Origin: Whalleya microplaca | Lineage: Eukaryota > Ascomycota > Sordariomycetes > Xylariales > Xylariaceae | Direction of reading: 5' to 3' | DNA: 64,000 nt | NCBI GenBank assembly: GCA_022497155.1 | Contig: MU385734.1 | Span: forward strand, 124,001 to 188,000 | Part shown: piece by piece, positions 11,125 to 21,183 of the stretch | How the letters are laid out: each line of letters starts with the position of its first letter | Position numbering within the stretch: position 1 is the first letter of the stretch | The notes under the pieces: generated by a model | The model's database searches: none | The model's input: the letters and a program-made list of their open reading frames with translations, nothing else | What the model was told of the DNA's origin: nothing | Position numbers and translations under genes: made by a program

Positions 11125-12880
11125 GATGGCTCATGTTACGATGGGTAGTTCGCAGCAAGTTACGCTAGAAAGCGTAGGTAGCAAATTCAGACCCAATTCG
11201 GCATCAAAACCAGAATAAGCCAGAAACAGGATGCGAGGAAAGATGCGAAGGGACTTTTAAAGAGAGGCGAAGGCGGCGAAATTAGGTAGCATCACCCTGG
11301 GTCTGCAGATGCGCGACCAGGGGTATTACAACAAGGCTGAGATCTGATGTCCTGCCCGGGCTCTTACTTTTCCTTGGTACGACGATAGGTAAAAGCCCCG
11401 ATTTGACATGTCCTTACCAGTCAAGTCCCGTGAGTTGGGACCTGAGCCACGCAGCAACTGCCCATGTTGAATTAGGTTCCGGCCCTCATTAGAAAGCGCA
11501 ATGGTGTCCTGCTATAACTGGCTTCCCACCCAAGGAGCATTCTCGAGACGAACTAACGCCCGGGAGGATGTGGTCCTCGGAATGGCTATTGTGGCATGTC
11601 TGGGAGGGCGCATCGCCACCTGTAGAAACAGGTTGCCTTTCGATGCGCTGGGCTAAGGCGATCGGGTCCCAGGATCCCTTGCTTAGGGCCGCTAGGCTTC
11701 CGAACAGGGTAAGTGGCTCAGGGAGGCTATGACGAATGAGAAAGTGTATAATTGTTAGAGTTGCTTTTTATAGAACGTCTCGAGCCAATGACACGTGGGC
11801 CCGGCAGAGCATACACAGCCACCCAGCACCACCCGACAAGACCGACTGGACATCCCCCGGGTTTCCCATCACAAGGTTGTCGATAAAACCAGCACATGGG
11901 CCTTTCTGGTTCCAGATCGAAAAGGTAAAATTATCGCAATTATGACATGGCAATGCGACCCTGAGGGCGCAAACCCCGCGATACTGGTCGACGAGCCGTT
12001 CTCGAAGGGGCAATCGTATCTCGCGATGAAGCAATTGCATTTAAGCGAGTGACGATTTTTCGGACCTAGTGTAGATGGAAGTACCTAGGTCAGGTACTCG
12101 CGTATCGAGCAACGAGTACCAGCCGGGTGGCACGCGAGGCGCCTCTGATCGTTGGTGACTTACCGGTAGTACGTCGTGTCCCAACGTCCGACCGACTGAA
12201 ATAGATCCAGATCAAGGTTTCTCGCTGCCAACTATGCAAATAAGTTCATAGTGCTGCGGTCATATTCCAGCACACCCTATTCTAAACTTCGCTGTCTATA
12301 CGCCGAAGAGTGCATTGCGGAATGATTAATTTAAAATAAGCCCAGCTTACCCCTTTGTCTGTAAATAAAATAAGGGAATAAGAAGCAGAGGAATGCCATT
12401 AATGGCATGGGACCTGCAGCATGTCGTGTGACGCCTGTCAGGATGCGGTCAGAACACCACACGGAAATCAAATTTAGCGACATTGGTAAAAATATGCGTG
12501 GACAGGCCTGACAGGTAGGCTACCGGCCACGACGTATAACGAGCAACGGCATTTCAACGCATCGGGTGCTCGACTATAGATGGCAACGATAACGGGAGCC
12601 GTATGCTATATAGGCTCCATATCGTATCGTGCTGTATCGTGTCGTACGGCGTAAGGACGAGCTCGCCTGGGTATCCCTACCATGATACAGGTGAACCATG
12701 CTGCCGTGAACTTTGAGGCAAGTACGGAAGGGACGAAGAGAAAGGATAAATAGTTCGAGTCCCACCGCAAGCTTTGTAGATTTCCGTTGCAGAAGAGACG
12801 CATCGGATACCGGCGATGTTCACACTGTGATTCCCTCTCGACGTCGAGGGTGCCCTCGACATCGAGGACACGAAAACACC

Positions 12881-12885
12881 AAAAA
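12881..12885 (-). terminator. Pol III terminator (T5) downstream of tRNA-Ala
   Basis: Five T residues on the minus strand lie 34 bases beyond the end of tRNA-Ala and are the first T-run of that length after it. This is the expected RNA polymerase III stop. The precursor would therefore include a second T-arm-like hairpin located between tRNA and terminator. Confidence 0.5.
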
Positions 12886-12890
12886 TATGT

Positions 12891-12915
12891 GGTACAGGAG
12901 GAATTGAACCTCCGT
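12891..12915 (-). repeat. Orphan T-arm-like hairpin 3' of tRNA-Ala
   Basis: On the minus strand GGAGG-TTCAATT-CCTCC forms a 5-bp stem with a 7-base loop that fits the T-loop consensus, followed by TGTACCA. It begins a few bases after the discriminator base of tRNA-Ala. It looks like the 3' quarter of a second tRNA whose 5' part is missing. It is either a tRNA relic or a trailer hairpin; it is not a complete tRNA. Confidence 0.45.
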
Positions 12916-12919
12916 GCGA

Positions 12920-12991
12920 TGGACTCGCGGGGAATCGAACCCCGGACCACTCCCATGCTAAGGGAGTATTATACCACTAAACCACAAGCCC
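12920..12991 (-). tRNA. tRNA-Ala (AGC)
   Basis: This 72-base cloverleaf is read on the minus strand. The acceptor is GGGCTTG/CGAGTCC (two G-U pairs). The A-box is TGGTTTAGTGG. The anticodon arm is CTCCC-TTAGCAT-GGGAG with anticodon AGC (Ala), and the T-arm is CGGGG-TTCGATT-CCCCG, which holds the B-box. The discriminator base is A; CCA is not encoded and there is no intron. A T5 terminator follows 34 bases downstream. Confidence 0.95.
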
Positions 12992-13855
12992 GTGATACGT
13001 GTTCGGTTGGTTTTGTTTCCTTGCGGATCTGTGAACCCCCTGAACTGTGAATTTCGAAGCCCTAAAGTTGCTTTAAACGAGAATGACCGCCCAAGGCCGG
13101 AGATTACTGGTACCGATGAGCCTGACTGCCGGCCCGAATGGCTGCCATGGCATTGGGTGGGTATGGCGAGCGGACGGGAGCAACGCTAATGACGCTGGGG
13201 GATGGATCTGGTGGAAATTCAGGGTCTGAAGGATTGGCGATCTATTCACAGATAAGGATGGTACGCAACACGTGTGGCCATAGGACGTCGGACGAAACTT
13301 TCTCGTGTAAAGCTTGGTTTAATGTCTATCACGAGGTATGGGCCTCCCATAGAGCAGATCGGATTGGAATTCGAATTCATTTCAGGCTGTGATGTTCGTG
13401 AATACGAATCGCAGGTGTAGATCTGTCGCACCGCCACACTCTTTCAGATGTGGCGTTGGAGCGATGATGTAGCCTGTGGCGCGTGGCGGTAAGCTCACTA
13501 ATTGGCTGCGATCTCCAATTGCTAAACTACATGTAAGCAACATTTCATAAGTGACAGTGACCATGAACAAGAAACCGATCACTTGAGATGCTTGTCAAGC
13601 CTGTTGTTGACAAAATCCATGCTTGGAGATCAGGCTAACGGACGTAAAAGATTGCGGGGAAGCAATGGCACTAAAGGGTTTAGTTCCAGGCGCGATTCAG
13701 ATCGCTCTAAGCGCTGGGGATATCATGCACGGGCCCATCTATTCATTAATCCAACTTCACAGTCCGTTTACTTTCGTCTGGATTTTGTAGCATTAGACAT
13801 ATCTCACGAGACAATTCCTTGTCGTGTTGTTCCGCATGGTTCATCTACAGTAACG
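12992..13855. other. Intergenic region between tRNA-Ala and the TRP-type channel
   Basis: This contains the tRNA 5' flank and the promoter and leader of the channel gene. The channel's reading frame stays open upstream to about 13583, so a longer N terminus is possible. The residues there lack family resemblance, and CTACAG just before the chosen ATG could be a 5'-UTR splice acceptor. Confidence 0.45.
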
Positions 13856-16301
13856 ATGCCGCTCCGCGTTAAGTCGCGTAACCTGTCGACGCCAGATCGA
13901 GCTCCGTCCCCCTACTATGGCCACCCTGACGTTGAGCTGCCTGACATTGCCGATGACGATGCGTTTCGTGACGTTGTAGATAAGCTGTCCTCGTGAGAGA
14001 TTGAGACGAAGCTTCCACCTCGGAATGACGCTGATCCATGTGCCAGGTATATCGCGGAGGTTGTCTTCATGCCCAGCACGTTCGAACAGCTTCGGACGAC
14101 GTCTGCTGGGGACGACTTACGAACTCTCGTGGACCATCTAGCGAGCAGGGTGACACACCCTGCCATCGTCAATGCTTTATTGTAGGCCGAACTTGATTTA
14201 TTCCTGGACAATGCAAACTTCGGTCTTCACGCTGAACCTTGAAATCCATCTAATGTGGAATAATCTAATGTGGACCAACCCCGGCCAGTCGCCGTAGGGA
14301 TGGGCTGAAGCTAAAACTACAACTCAATTACTAACATCACGATCAAAGGGCCCTTCGATGGCATTACGGCGCTATCACGGACGGGAGAGGGCTGAGCGAG
14401 GCTCGGGCAAACGCGTGTGAGATCGTGGCCTGGCGATTCTTGACCCGCCTGTCGGAACGGGAAGTGGTGGAGTTCTGTCTCTACGAGATTCCGGATGGCT
14501 GTCAGGATGAGAGTTTACCCCCCAACGGCGAGTGCGCCGATGGCGGCGAAAGTGACGAGAGAGCCGCTCTGCTGGGTAGGTCCCTTTCGGAAGATCGCCG
14601 CCCCAGCCACAACGGGACGGGCTCTTCCCGAAGAAATCAGCTGCTCGAATCGGTGTCCCGATTGACCATGAGCCGACACGCTAGTGACGTGGGAGAGCAA
14701 GAGAGCGACCCGACAGCGCCCTTCATTCATCTCAATGCCCTCGAGATCGCCGCTGTCGCCGATGCCAAGCGGTTTCTCAGCCAGCATGTCGTCCAGAAGA
14801 TCATCACCGGCATTTGGAACGGCGAGATCATATTCTGGGACCGTCTCACGGTGCACTCGGCCAAGAAGCCTCGGTTCTATAACCCCCACACGGCCGACCC
14901 CTTCTCGCGCCTTCGCGTGCCCAAGTATCTCAAAGCTTACGAGGTCGCCTTCTTCGGCGTCTTCTTGATGTTATACTATAGCGTTTTGATAGAGCAGAAC
15001 CGGTATGCCATCACGCCTCTCGAGGTATTGCTGTACATATGGTTCGCAGCCTTTTTCTACGATGAGATCAGTGAGTACATCGATGCCGGGTCGATATTCT
15101 ACGCGGCAGACATCTGGAACCTGTTTGATATGATCATGATCGCCATTGGAATTGTATATGTAGTGCTTAGTAAGTCGCTTGAGACCCAGGTGAGGAGCTC
15201 AAACGCTTACATTCAACAGGACTCGTTGGCTTGTACAAAGGGGACTTTAATCTTGTCGATATCGCATTTGACGTTCTATCGCTGGAGGCGCTCTTCATGG
15301 TTCCCAGGGTGTGCTCGATTCTCAGTTTATCACCGTACTGGGGCACTTTGATACCCTGCCTCAAAGAGATGGGGAAAGACTTTCTGAAGTTCATGGTCCT
15401 CGTGGTCATCGTATACGTGGGGTTCCTAACCACGTTCTCACTTGTCGGCCGCGAGACATTCACATTTCCGCACATGGCAATGATCGTGACGAAGATTTTC
15501 TTCGGCTCTAGCTACGTCGGATTTGACATCATGGAGGAGATTGACCCAATATTCGGTACTTTGCCTCTTCACTACACATACGGCGATTTACTAATTGATA
15601 TAGGGCCGCCTCTGATGCTCATCTTTGTGATGCTGAGTTCCATCTTGCTCATGGGTTCCCTGACGGGTATGCTCAGCAACAGCTTCTCCCGCGTAATCAC
15701 GCATGCTCGAGAGGAATATCTCTACGTTTACAGTGTGTATGTGCTGGAAGCCTCCACTAGTAACAGGCTTACCCATTTCTACCGTGAGTGCCACCGTTAT
15801 GACCGCCCATCCGTAACTGACCTGAGCTCAAAAGCACCGTTCAACCTCCTCGCGCTGGGTATTTTCAGGCCGTTCCGGCTATGCTTCCCATACGACAAGC
15901 TGCGTCAGGGCCGCATCTTGCTCCTCCGAGCCACACACGCACCCATCGTCGCCGTCATCCAGGTCTACGAGTGGTTCGCTAAGAAAGTCAACCCCGATGG
16001 CTTCGACAGCTTCCGCGGCCCGCTGCAGGGCTCGACGAAGCGCAGTTCCTTACCGCCGGCGGACCTGCCACATAGCAGGCCACAGTCAGGTTACCGGCCG
16101 CGTATGCTGTCGTCGCGACGTGCCAGCGCGGAGGTCATCAATAAACCGAAACGCCGGGAGCACCCGCCCGAAGACGACGCCGGGGATGCGCCCACAGACG
16201 TCGAAGTTCGGATTTCTGAGTTGGCGGCTAAAATTGATCGGCTCACAGCCTTGGTTGTCTCATTACAGTCGGGAGCAGGCATTGACACGGTTCGTACGTA
16301 A
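13856..16301 (+). CDS. TRP-type (Yvc1/TRPY1-like) cation channel
   Basis: Six exons (13856-13992, 14047-14181, 14349-15169, 15220-15555, 15604-15783, 15835-16301) encode 691 residues. The N terminus has the conserved VELPDIADDDAF and MPSTFEQLR segments, then ANACEIVAWRFL. The membrane part includes FFGVFLMLYYSVLIE, EVLLYIWFAAFFYDE, NLFDMIMIAIGIVYVV, KFMVLVVIVYVGFL, the pore-like FFGSSYVGFD and the S6-like GPPLMLIFVMLSSILL. It ends with the conserved AREEYLYVYSVYVLEAST and a charged tail with a coiled coil. Yeast Yvc1 is a vacuolar calcium-release channel, and a similar calcium or cation role is inferred. Introns 4 (48 bases) and 5 (51 bases) are multiples of three without stops, so a naive reading fuses them into the protein. 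I removed them because family members read straight through these joins. Confidence 0.85.
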
Positions 16302-16755
16302 GGTTGGTGACGAGAAAATGTATTATGACCGTAGAGAGCACTGATGAGCCCGATCGCACGCATGGATGTAGAGTGCGTATGAAAACAGTGAGGCATACAT
16401 GGTTCGGAATCATCCGTCCGGCGGAGTTTAGTTCTGCATCCATCATATTGCATCTGCATATAAGGGGCGTTATAAGATTTTGTCAGCTGAGCTTGAATCA
16501 AATCATTACTTTTAAGTCGAGCGTGATGTATTGCGAATAGGGTGCTATGTTCGTAGAGCATCCATATCCAACCAAGCGTTGTTTCTCGGTCAGCACCGGT
16601 ATCACGCCCTCCGCATTCGGGGACATATGACACACCTATGAACGGTCCGAAAACGACAAGGGATGCCGATATTCTGACCATCATAAAATCTAGTATCAAC
16701 TTTTCCTCTGGCAGCATTCCGGGCAAAACGCTATTTAGATTAACGATACGAAAAA
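16302..16755. other. Intergenic region, no gene seen
   Basis: This is the 3' flank of the channel gene and promoter of the PhzF-family gene. No coding or RNA signal was recognised. Confidence 0.5.
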
Positions 16756-17694
16756 ATGGAGCTACAATTCACCACCCTGGACGTCTTCACGTCCACGCGC
16801 CTACAAGGAAACCCGCTCGCCGTCGTGACGGTGCCCGCGGCGCAGAAAGACGTGCTCTCGCAGGCCGCCAAGCAGAAGATCGCGCAGGAGTTCAACCTCT
16901 CGGAGACCGTCTTCCTGCACGAGGCCCCGGACCCGCAGTCCACCCAGCGCCACATCGACATCTTCACCATCGAGAGCCAGATCCCGTACGCGGGGCATCC
17001 CACCATCGGCACCGCCGTCCTCGTCCGGCAACACCTGCGCCTGCAGCACGTGGACACGCTCGTCGCTGGCGCCGGCGCCATCGGCCTCGTGCCCAGCGGC
17101 TCCCAGATCCGGGCGAAGATCCCGCACGACGTGCGTCTGCACGCGCGCACGCTAGCATATGTCCTGGGTGACGGGCAGCCGCTGGAGGGCCTGTCGCCGG
17201 ACCCGGAGGTCCGCGAGGCGGAGCTGCGTGCGCCCGTCGTCAGCGTCGTGCGCGGCATGACGTTCGTGCTGGTCAAGCTGGCCTCGCTGGAGGCGCTGGC
17301 GCGGGTGCGGATGCTGCGGCTGGATTTCGACGCCCTGCCCGCGCCGCTGCTGGATGAGGGGTGGCGGGGCAGCTTCGTCTGTCGGTATTACTACGTCGAT
17401 GTCGAAGGGGAGGGTGATGGGGTCCGCAGTGTGCGCTCGCGCATGGTCGAGATGGGGGCTGAGGACCCGGCTACGGGGAGCGCGGCCACGGCTCTCGGGG
17501 CGTTCTTGACGCTTACGGAGGAGAAGAGAGGGACGAGGTTGCGGGTCACGCAGGGTGTGGAGATGGGGCGGAAGAGCGATATCAGTGTCGAGACGACGAC
17601 GAAGGAGGCTGAGGGAGGCGTGGAGTTGGCGGAGCTCTGGCTGGGTGGTACTGCGGTCGTCGTGATGAAGGGGAGTTTGACGGTTGATGTCTGA
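16756..17694 (+). CDS. PhzF-family isomerase-like protein
   Basis: Intronless, 312 residues, matching the usual length of about 300 for the PhzC/PhzF (YHI9-like) family with a diaminopimelate-epimerase fold. The start FTTLDVFTSTRLQGNPLAVV is the family N-terminal motif. The presumed catalytic acid is Glu50 in FNLSETVFL. PYAGHPTIGTAV and the C-terminal EDPATGSAA loop complete the active site between the two pseudo-symmetric halves. PhzF itself isomerises dihydro-hydroxyanthranilate in phenazine synthesis, but most fungal members have no known substrate. The gene is very GC-rich compared with the DNA downstream. It borders the accessory island containing two P450 genes; a joint pathway is only a possibility. 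Confidence 0.9.
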   Translation: MELQFTTLDVFTSTRLQGNPLAVVTVPAAQKDVLSQAAKQKIAQEFNLSETVFLHEAPDPQSTQRHIDIFTIESQIPYAGHPTIGTAVLVRQHLRLQHVDTLVAGAGAIGLVPSGSQIRAKIPHDVRLHARTLAYVLGDGQPLEGLSPDPEVREAELRAPVVSVVRGMTFVLVKLASLEALARVRMLRLDFDALPAPLLDEGWRGSFVCRYYYVDVEGEGDGVRSVRSRMVEMGAEDPATGSAATALGAFLTLTEEKRGTRLRVTQGVEMGRKSDISVETTTKEAEGGVELAELWLGGTAVVVMKGSLTVDV

Positions 17695-18801
17695 ACGTTC
17701 ACATCTAGTCGTGAGTAAGATTCCTTCGGCTATTCATTTGTGTTGGGATCTGATATCCGTGCTTCGACGTGCTCTTCTGGACTAAATTGCCTGAATGACG
17801 CTTTTATTCACATTTCTGAATTACTTCTTGATTATGAACGTCATATTGATAATCATAACTGGGAAGTAAGGCTCGGTTTCCTCATAATCACCAGCAGTGC
17901 AATCACCCATTAGTATAAAGAGTGAGTCTACTTGATAACGAGCATGAGACTAGCAAGCAGCAGGCACCGTAAAGAAGTCAAATCCATCGAGCTAATTCAT
18001 ATTCTGTATTGGAAAGTCACCCAGAACCGGATGCGAAACTATAATATACTCGTACTGTTTACCCCGAACTGCGTGAGTAGTCTTCCTTCAATTCGATCCG
18101 ACGGAGTCAGGGTCAGATCCGGGGATCGCTTTCAGACGACCCTCAAGACGACATTATACAGAGTAGTAGTATCTGGCTCAGCTAGCAGCAACCCGGAAAC
18201 AAGCGCTGGTAGCCTTCTTGCCCAGACAGCGGCGTTCGCAATGAAACGGCCTTTTTCCCACCATGTCCCAACTCATGAGCAAGAGACTGGCGCGAGATTC
18301 AGCATTAGAATATTGTTAACATCATATTCTTGACCATCAGGTCTCGGGACCCAAATACTCCGTCATGGCAAGAATGTGGGTAATTTGAGACATGGTCCAT
18401 AGTCGAGTTCTTCTCTCAAGTTTTGTACCATTGGTCTATCGACGACCAAGTCTCATGGCCTTCTATGTTCGAGATCACGGCCGCCTCTTTTGAGTGAAAG
18501 ATCTGGTCACCAACTGAGCAGCCTACCTCTCGCATTTATGACTTAGATATTGGGGGCCAAATGACAGTTAGACCGTGCCTGATTGGCTTACGTGAGACGG
18601 TGAGAGGCGCGCCAACGTATTCCATCAAACCAACACCGTGCCGCAACGAATAGCATCGATTCAACCCCTGCCATCTGTGCAACCTGGCTGATCATAGCGA
18701 GAGCTCGGAGGTGTTGGTAACACCAGATCCTCGATATCACCGTTCCTCTCCAACCTACACCCGTAGAGCTCGTACGCTGTTCCTAACGATAGGCCGTCCA
18801 T
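17695..18801. other. Intergenic region at the edge of the accessory island
   Basis: No gene is supported. Base composition falls from the GC-rich PhzF gene to roughly even. The final part is the promoter of the first P450. Confidence 0.45.
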
Positions 18802-20704
18802 ATGATTTCTCTCAGCCCATCAGGCGAAGCTGCCGCCTACGTCCTCTGCGGACTCATATCGCTACGTCCTCTGCGGACTCATATCGCTAGTAGGGAGCCT
18901 AAAACTTTCCTAGAGAGTAGTTATTGACCTATTTCGAAGACCGCTCTTGCTCTGAGCTACCAGTTGCTCCTACACCCATTGCGGAACTACCCGGGGCCTC
19001 TGATCGCCAGGTTTACCAACGGCTATACTGGATACTTCGCGATCAAGCGGAATCTTCATCTACAGATATGGAGACTTCACCAGATATATGGTTCGTTGAT
19101 GTCTTCAAACTTGTGAACTTCGGAAGGACTGACTTACGGTAGGCCCTGTTGTCCGTCTGGGACCGGACCGGCTCGTGTTTGAGTCTGCCACTGCTCTGCG
19201 AGGTAGCTCAAGCTGAAAGCGTTGCTATGCAGTATTTTACTAACTAGAAAAGACATATATCAAAACGAGAGGGTCACAAAACCAAGTATTTACCTGGTTA
19301 CACAGGCGAAGGCGGGTGCGTATAGCACGTGGAATTCATTGGACAGGGATATACATCGTCGTAAACGAAAGCTCGTGGGGCGAGCGACCACAGATGCCTC
19401 CATGCGAGCTTTCGAGCCTACTATGATAGAACAAGTCGATGTATTCATCCAAGGTATCGCTCGTAGTCGGCAGCAACCTATCAACGTGAAGAACCGATGT
19501 AGCTACCTGGGCTTTGACATTGTCGGGCTTCTCTCGTTTGGGCATGCCTTACATCTCCAGACCGACGAGAAGAACCAATTCCTCGTTGAGCAGCTTACGC
19601 GGGGGAATCATCGCATGAACGTGTTTATGCAAATTCCTATCATCCCGCGGTATAAGCTCCAACTCTACATCAACCTGCTGTTTCGTCAAGGGCGAGAGAA
19701 GACTGCGCGCTTGATCGAAACCATGATTCGGAACCGTATGGCTGTCGATACACACGTAAAGCCGCAGCGCGACCTGTACTCCTTCGTCGCAGACTCGGTC
19801 GATGCTAAAGATGACGAAGGTCTCCGTCTCGGTGATCTTTGGTTAGAGGCGTTCTTTTTTATAATAGCGGGTTTGTTACAGTCTTTTTCCAATTTATTCA
19901 TTGATATAAGACTAAAAGGCTCATACAGGAGGTGACACAACTGCTACTGCTTTAAGTGCCACCCTCTTCTACTTATCGCGGAACCCAGAGTGCTACTCGA
20001 AACTGGCCACAGAAATTCGATCAACATTCCAAAACGGGAATGAAATTGGTGGAAAAAAATTAGCAAGCTGTCAATATCTCCGGGCTTGTATCGACGAGGC
20101 TTTACGAATGTCTCCGCCATCGCCTGGTACACTGTGGAGACATTTGGCACCGGAAGAAGAGGAGAACGGGCCTTTCGTAGTCGATGGCCATGTTATCCCT
20201 AACGGTACGAAGGTCGGCGTGAATATCTATTCGCTGCATCACAACGAGGTTAGTGCTCGCCCTGGCTTCATGATACGCTTGTGAACGAGCCTTTACTTCG
20301 TTTGCGCCCTGGGATCCTCAAGTCAATACTAACAATAGAAATAGGAGTACTTTCCAGACCCTTTCAAATACAATCCGGACCGTTGGATGGTGACCGGCGA
20401 CTCTAAGGATGCGGTAGCGTCAAGGAAAGCGATGTACGATGCTTTCGCTGCCTTTTCTGTCGGCTCTCGCGGTTGCGCTGGGAAACCTATGGCATACCTG
20501 GAGCTCAGTCTAGCCCTGAGCAAAACTCTCTGGTATTTCGACTTTGAGACCGCACCTGGAGAGCTCGGTCAGATTGGGGTGGGCCAGAAAGGCGAATTTC
20601 ACCTACACGATATATTTACATCAACGCACGATGGTCCATATTTGGTTTTCAAGACCCGAGACTCGTTTATGGAGGATTTTGGCAATGTTGAGGCTCAGAA
20701 TTGA
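18802..20704 (+). CDS. Cytochrome P450 (family unassigned), frame broken in exon 1
   Basis: Exons are 18802-18889, 18940-19090, 19143-19202, 19253-19870, 19929-20248 and 20345-20704. Exons 2-6 read cleanly as a microsomal P450: proline-rich RNYPGPL hinge, I-helix AGGDTTATAL, K-helix ExxR in EALRM, PDRW, and heme loop FSVGSRGCAG with the cysteine ligand. The family anchor should come from exon 1 (MISLSPSGEAAAYVL). That exon contains an exact 25-bp tandem duplication (18838-18887), which puts its donor in the wrong phase. With one copy the exons total 1572 bases, or 523 residues; with two they do not divide by three. I found no alternative acceptor that restores phase. The gene is therefore probably a recent loss of function or makes an anchor-less protein. 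The substrate is unknown. It converges with the next P450. Confidence 0.8.
18838..18887 (+). repeat. Exact 25-bp tandem duplication inside P450 exon 1
   Basis: Two identical 25-base copies, 18838-18862 and 18863-18887, each starting TACGTCCTCTGC, lie in the region encoding the membrane anchor. 25 is not a multiple of three, so the duplication shifts the frame ahead of the GTAGGG donor. Removing one copy leaves a phase-0 donor that matches the phase-0 acceptor before 18940. Confidence 0.9.
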
Positions 20705-21183
20705 TGGCCAAGATTGAAGTCAGTGGCCCTGCTATATAGTCGTATGGGAATAAACCGGAGGACGTCACTCAGACCAAAGAGCCCTGAATAGGCGATAGAC
20801 TCTATAGTAATGAAATCCGAGCCCCTTGCTATCGTCCATGATGAGCTCCTCCCTTCTGTTATGCAAAAATAGATATAATAACATGATATCTTTAGAAAGT
20901 TGGACAGATGGACCAAAATAATCCATTTGAGTATACCTCATCGTGGCATAAACAAATTCTAATTTATGACTAAATAGGCGGCAAGGAAGGACAAATTTGG
21001 AACGCAGCATGAAGTCTTTCCAAGTCATTCAGATGGAGATGGCTGCATTGTCCTAGTGGCTACTATATTTGAACACTTCGTCCCTTGAATATGTAGCTTT
21101 CATAATAAATTACTAAACCCGACACCCTGAACAACCCGCCATTTCGACGGCGACAGCCTCCAACCTCTTTATGAAGTAAAACT
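20705..21183. other. Spacer between two convergent P450 genes
   Basis: The 3' ends of both P450 genes face each other across 479 AT-leaning bases. It holds their 3' UTRs and polyadenylation signals; no other gene is seen. Confidence 0.5.

Larger units (their letters stand above)
11125..12919. other. Intergenic region upstream of the Mid2-like gene
   Basis: No protein gene is supported. ACCTAGGT occurs at 12083-12090. A perfect hairpin GTCGAGGG-TG-CCCTCGAC lies at 12843-12860. A T-arm-like hairpin and a Pol III terminator that belong with the tRNA are annotated separately. Confidence 0.5.

Noticed and set aside
13993..14348. Stops suggesting that the channel gene is broken at its N terminus
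   Set aside because: Two introns (13993-14046 and 14182-14348) with proper phase remove every stop and restore the conserved segments.
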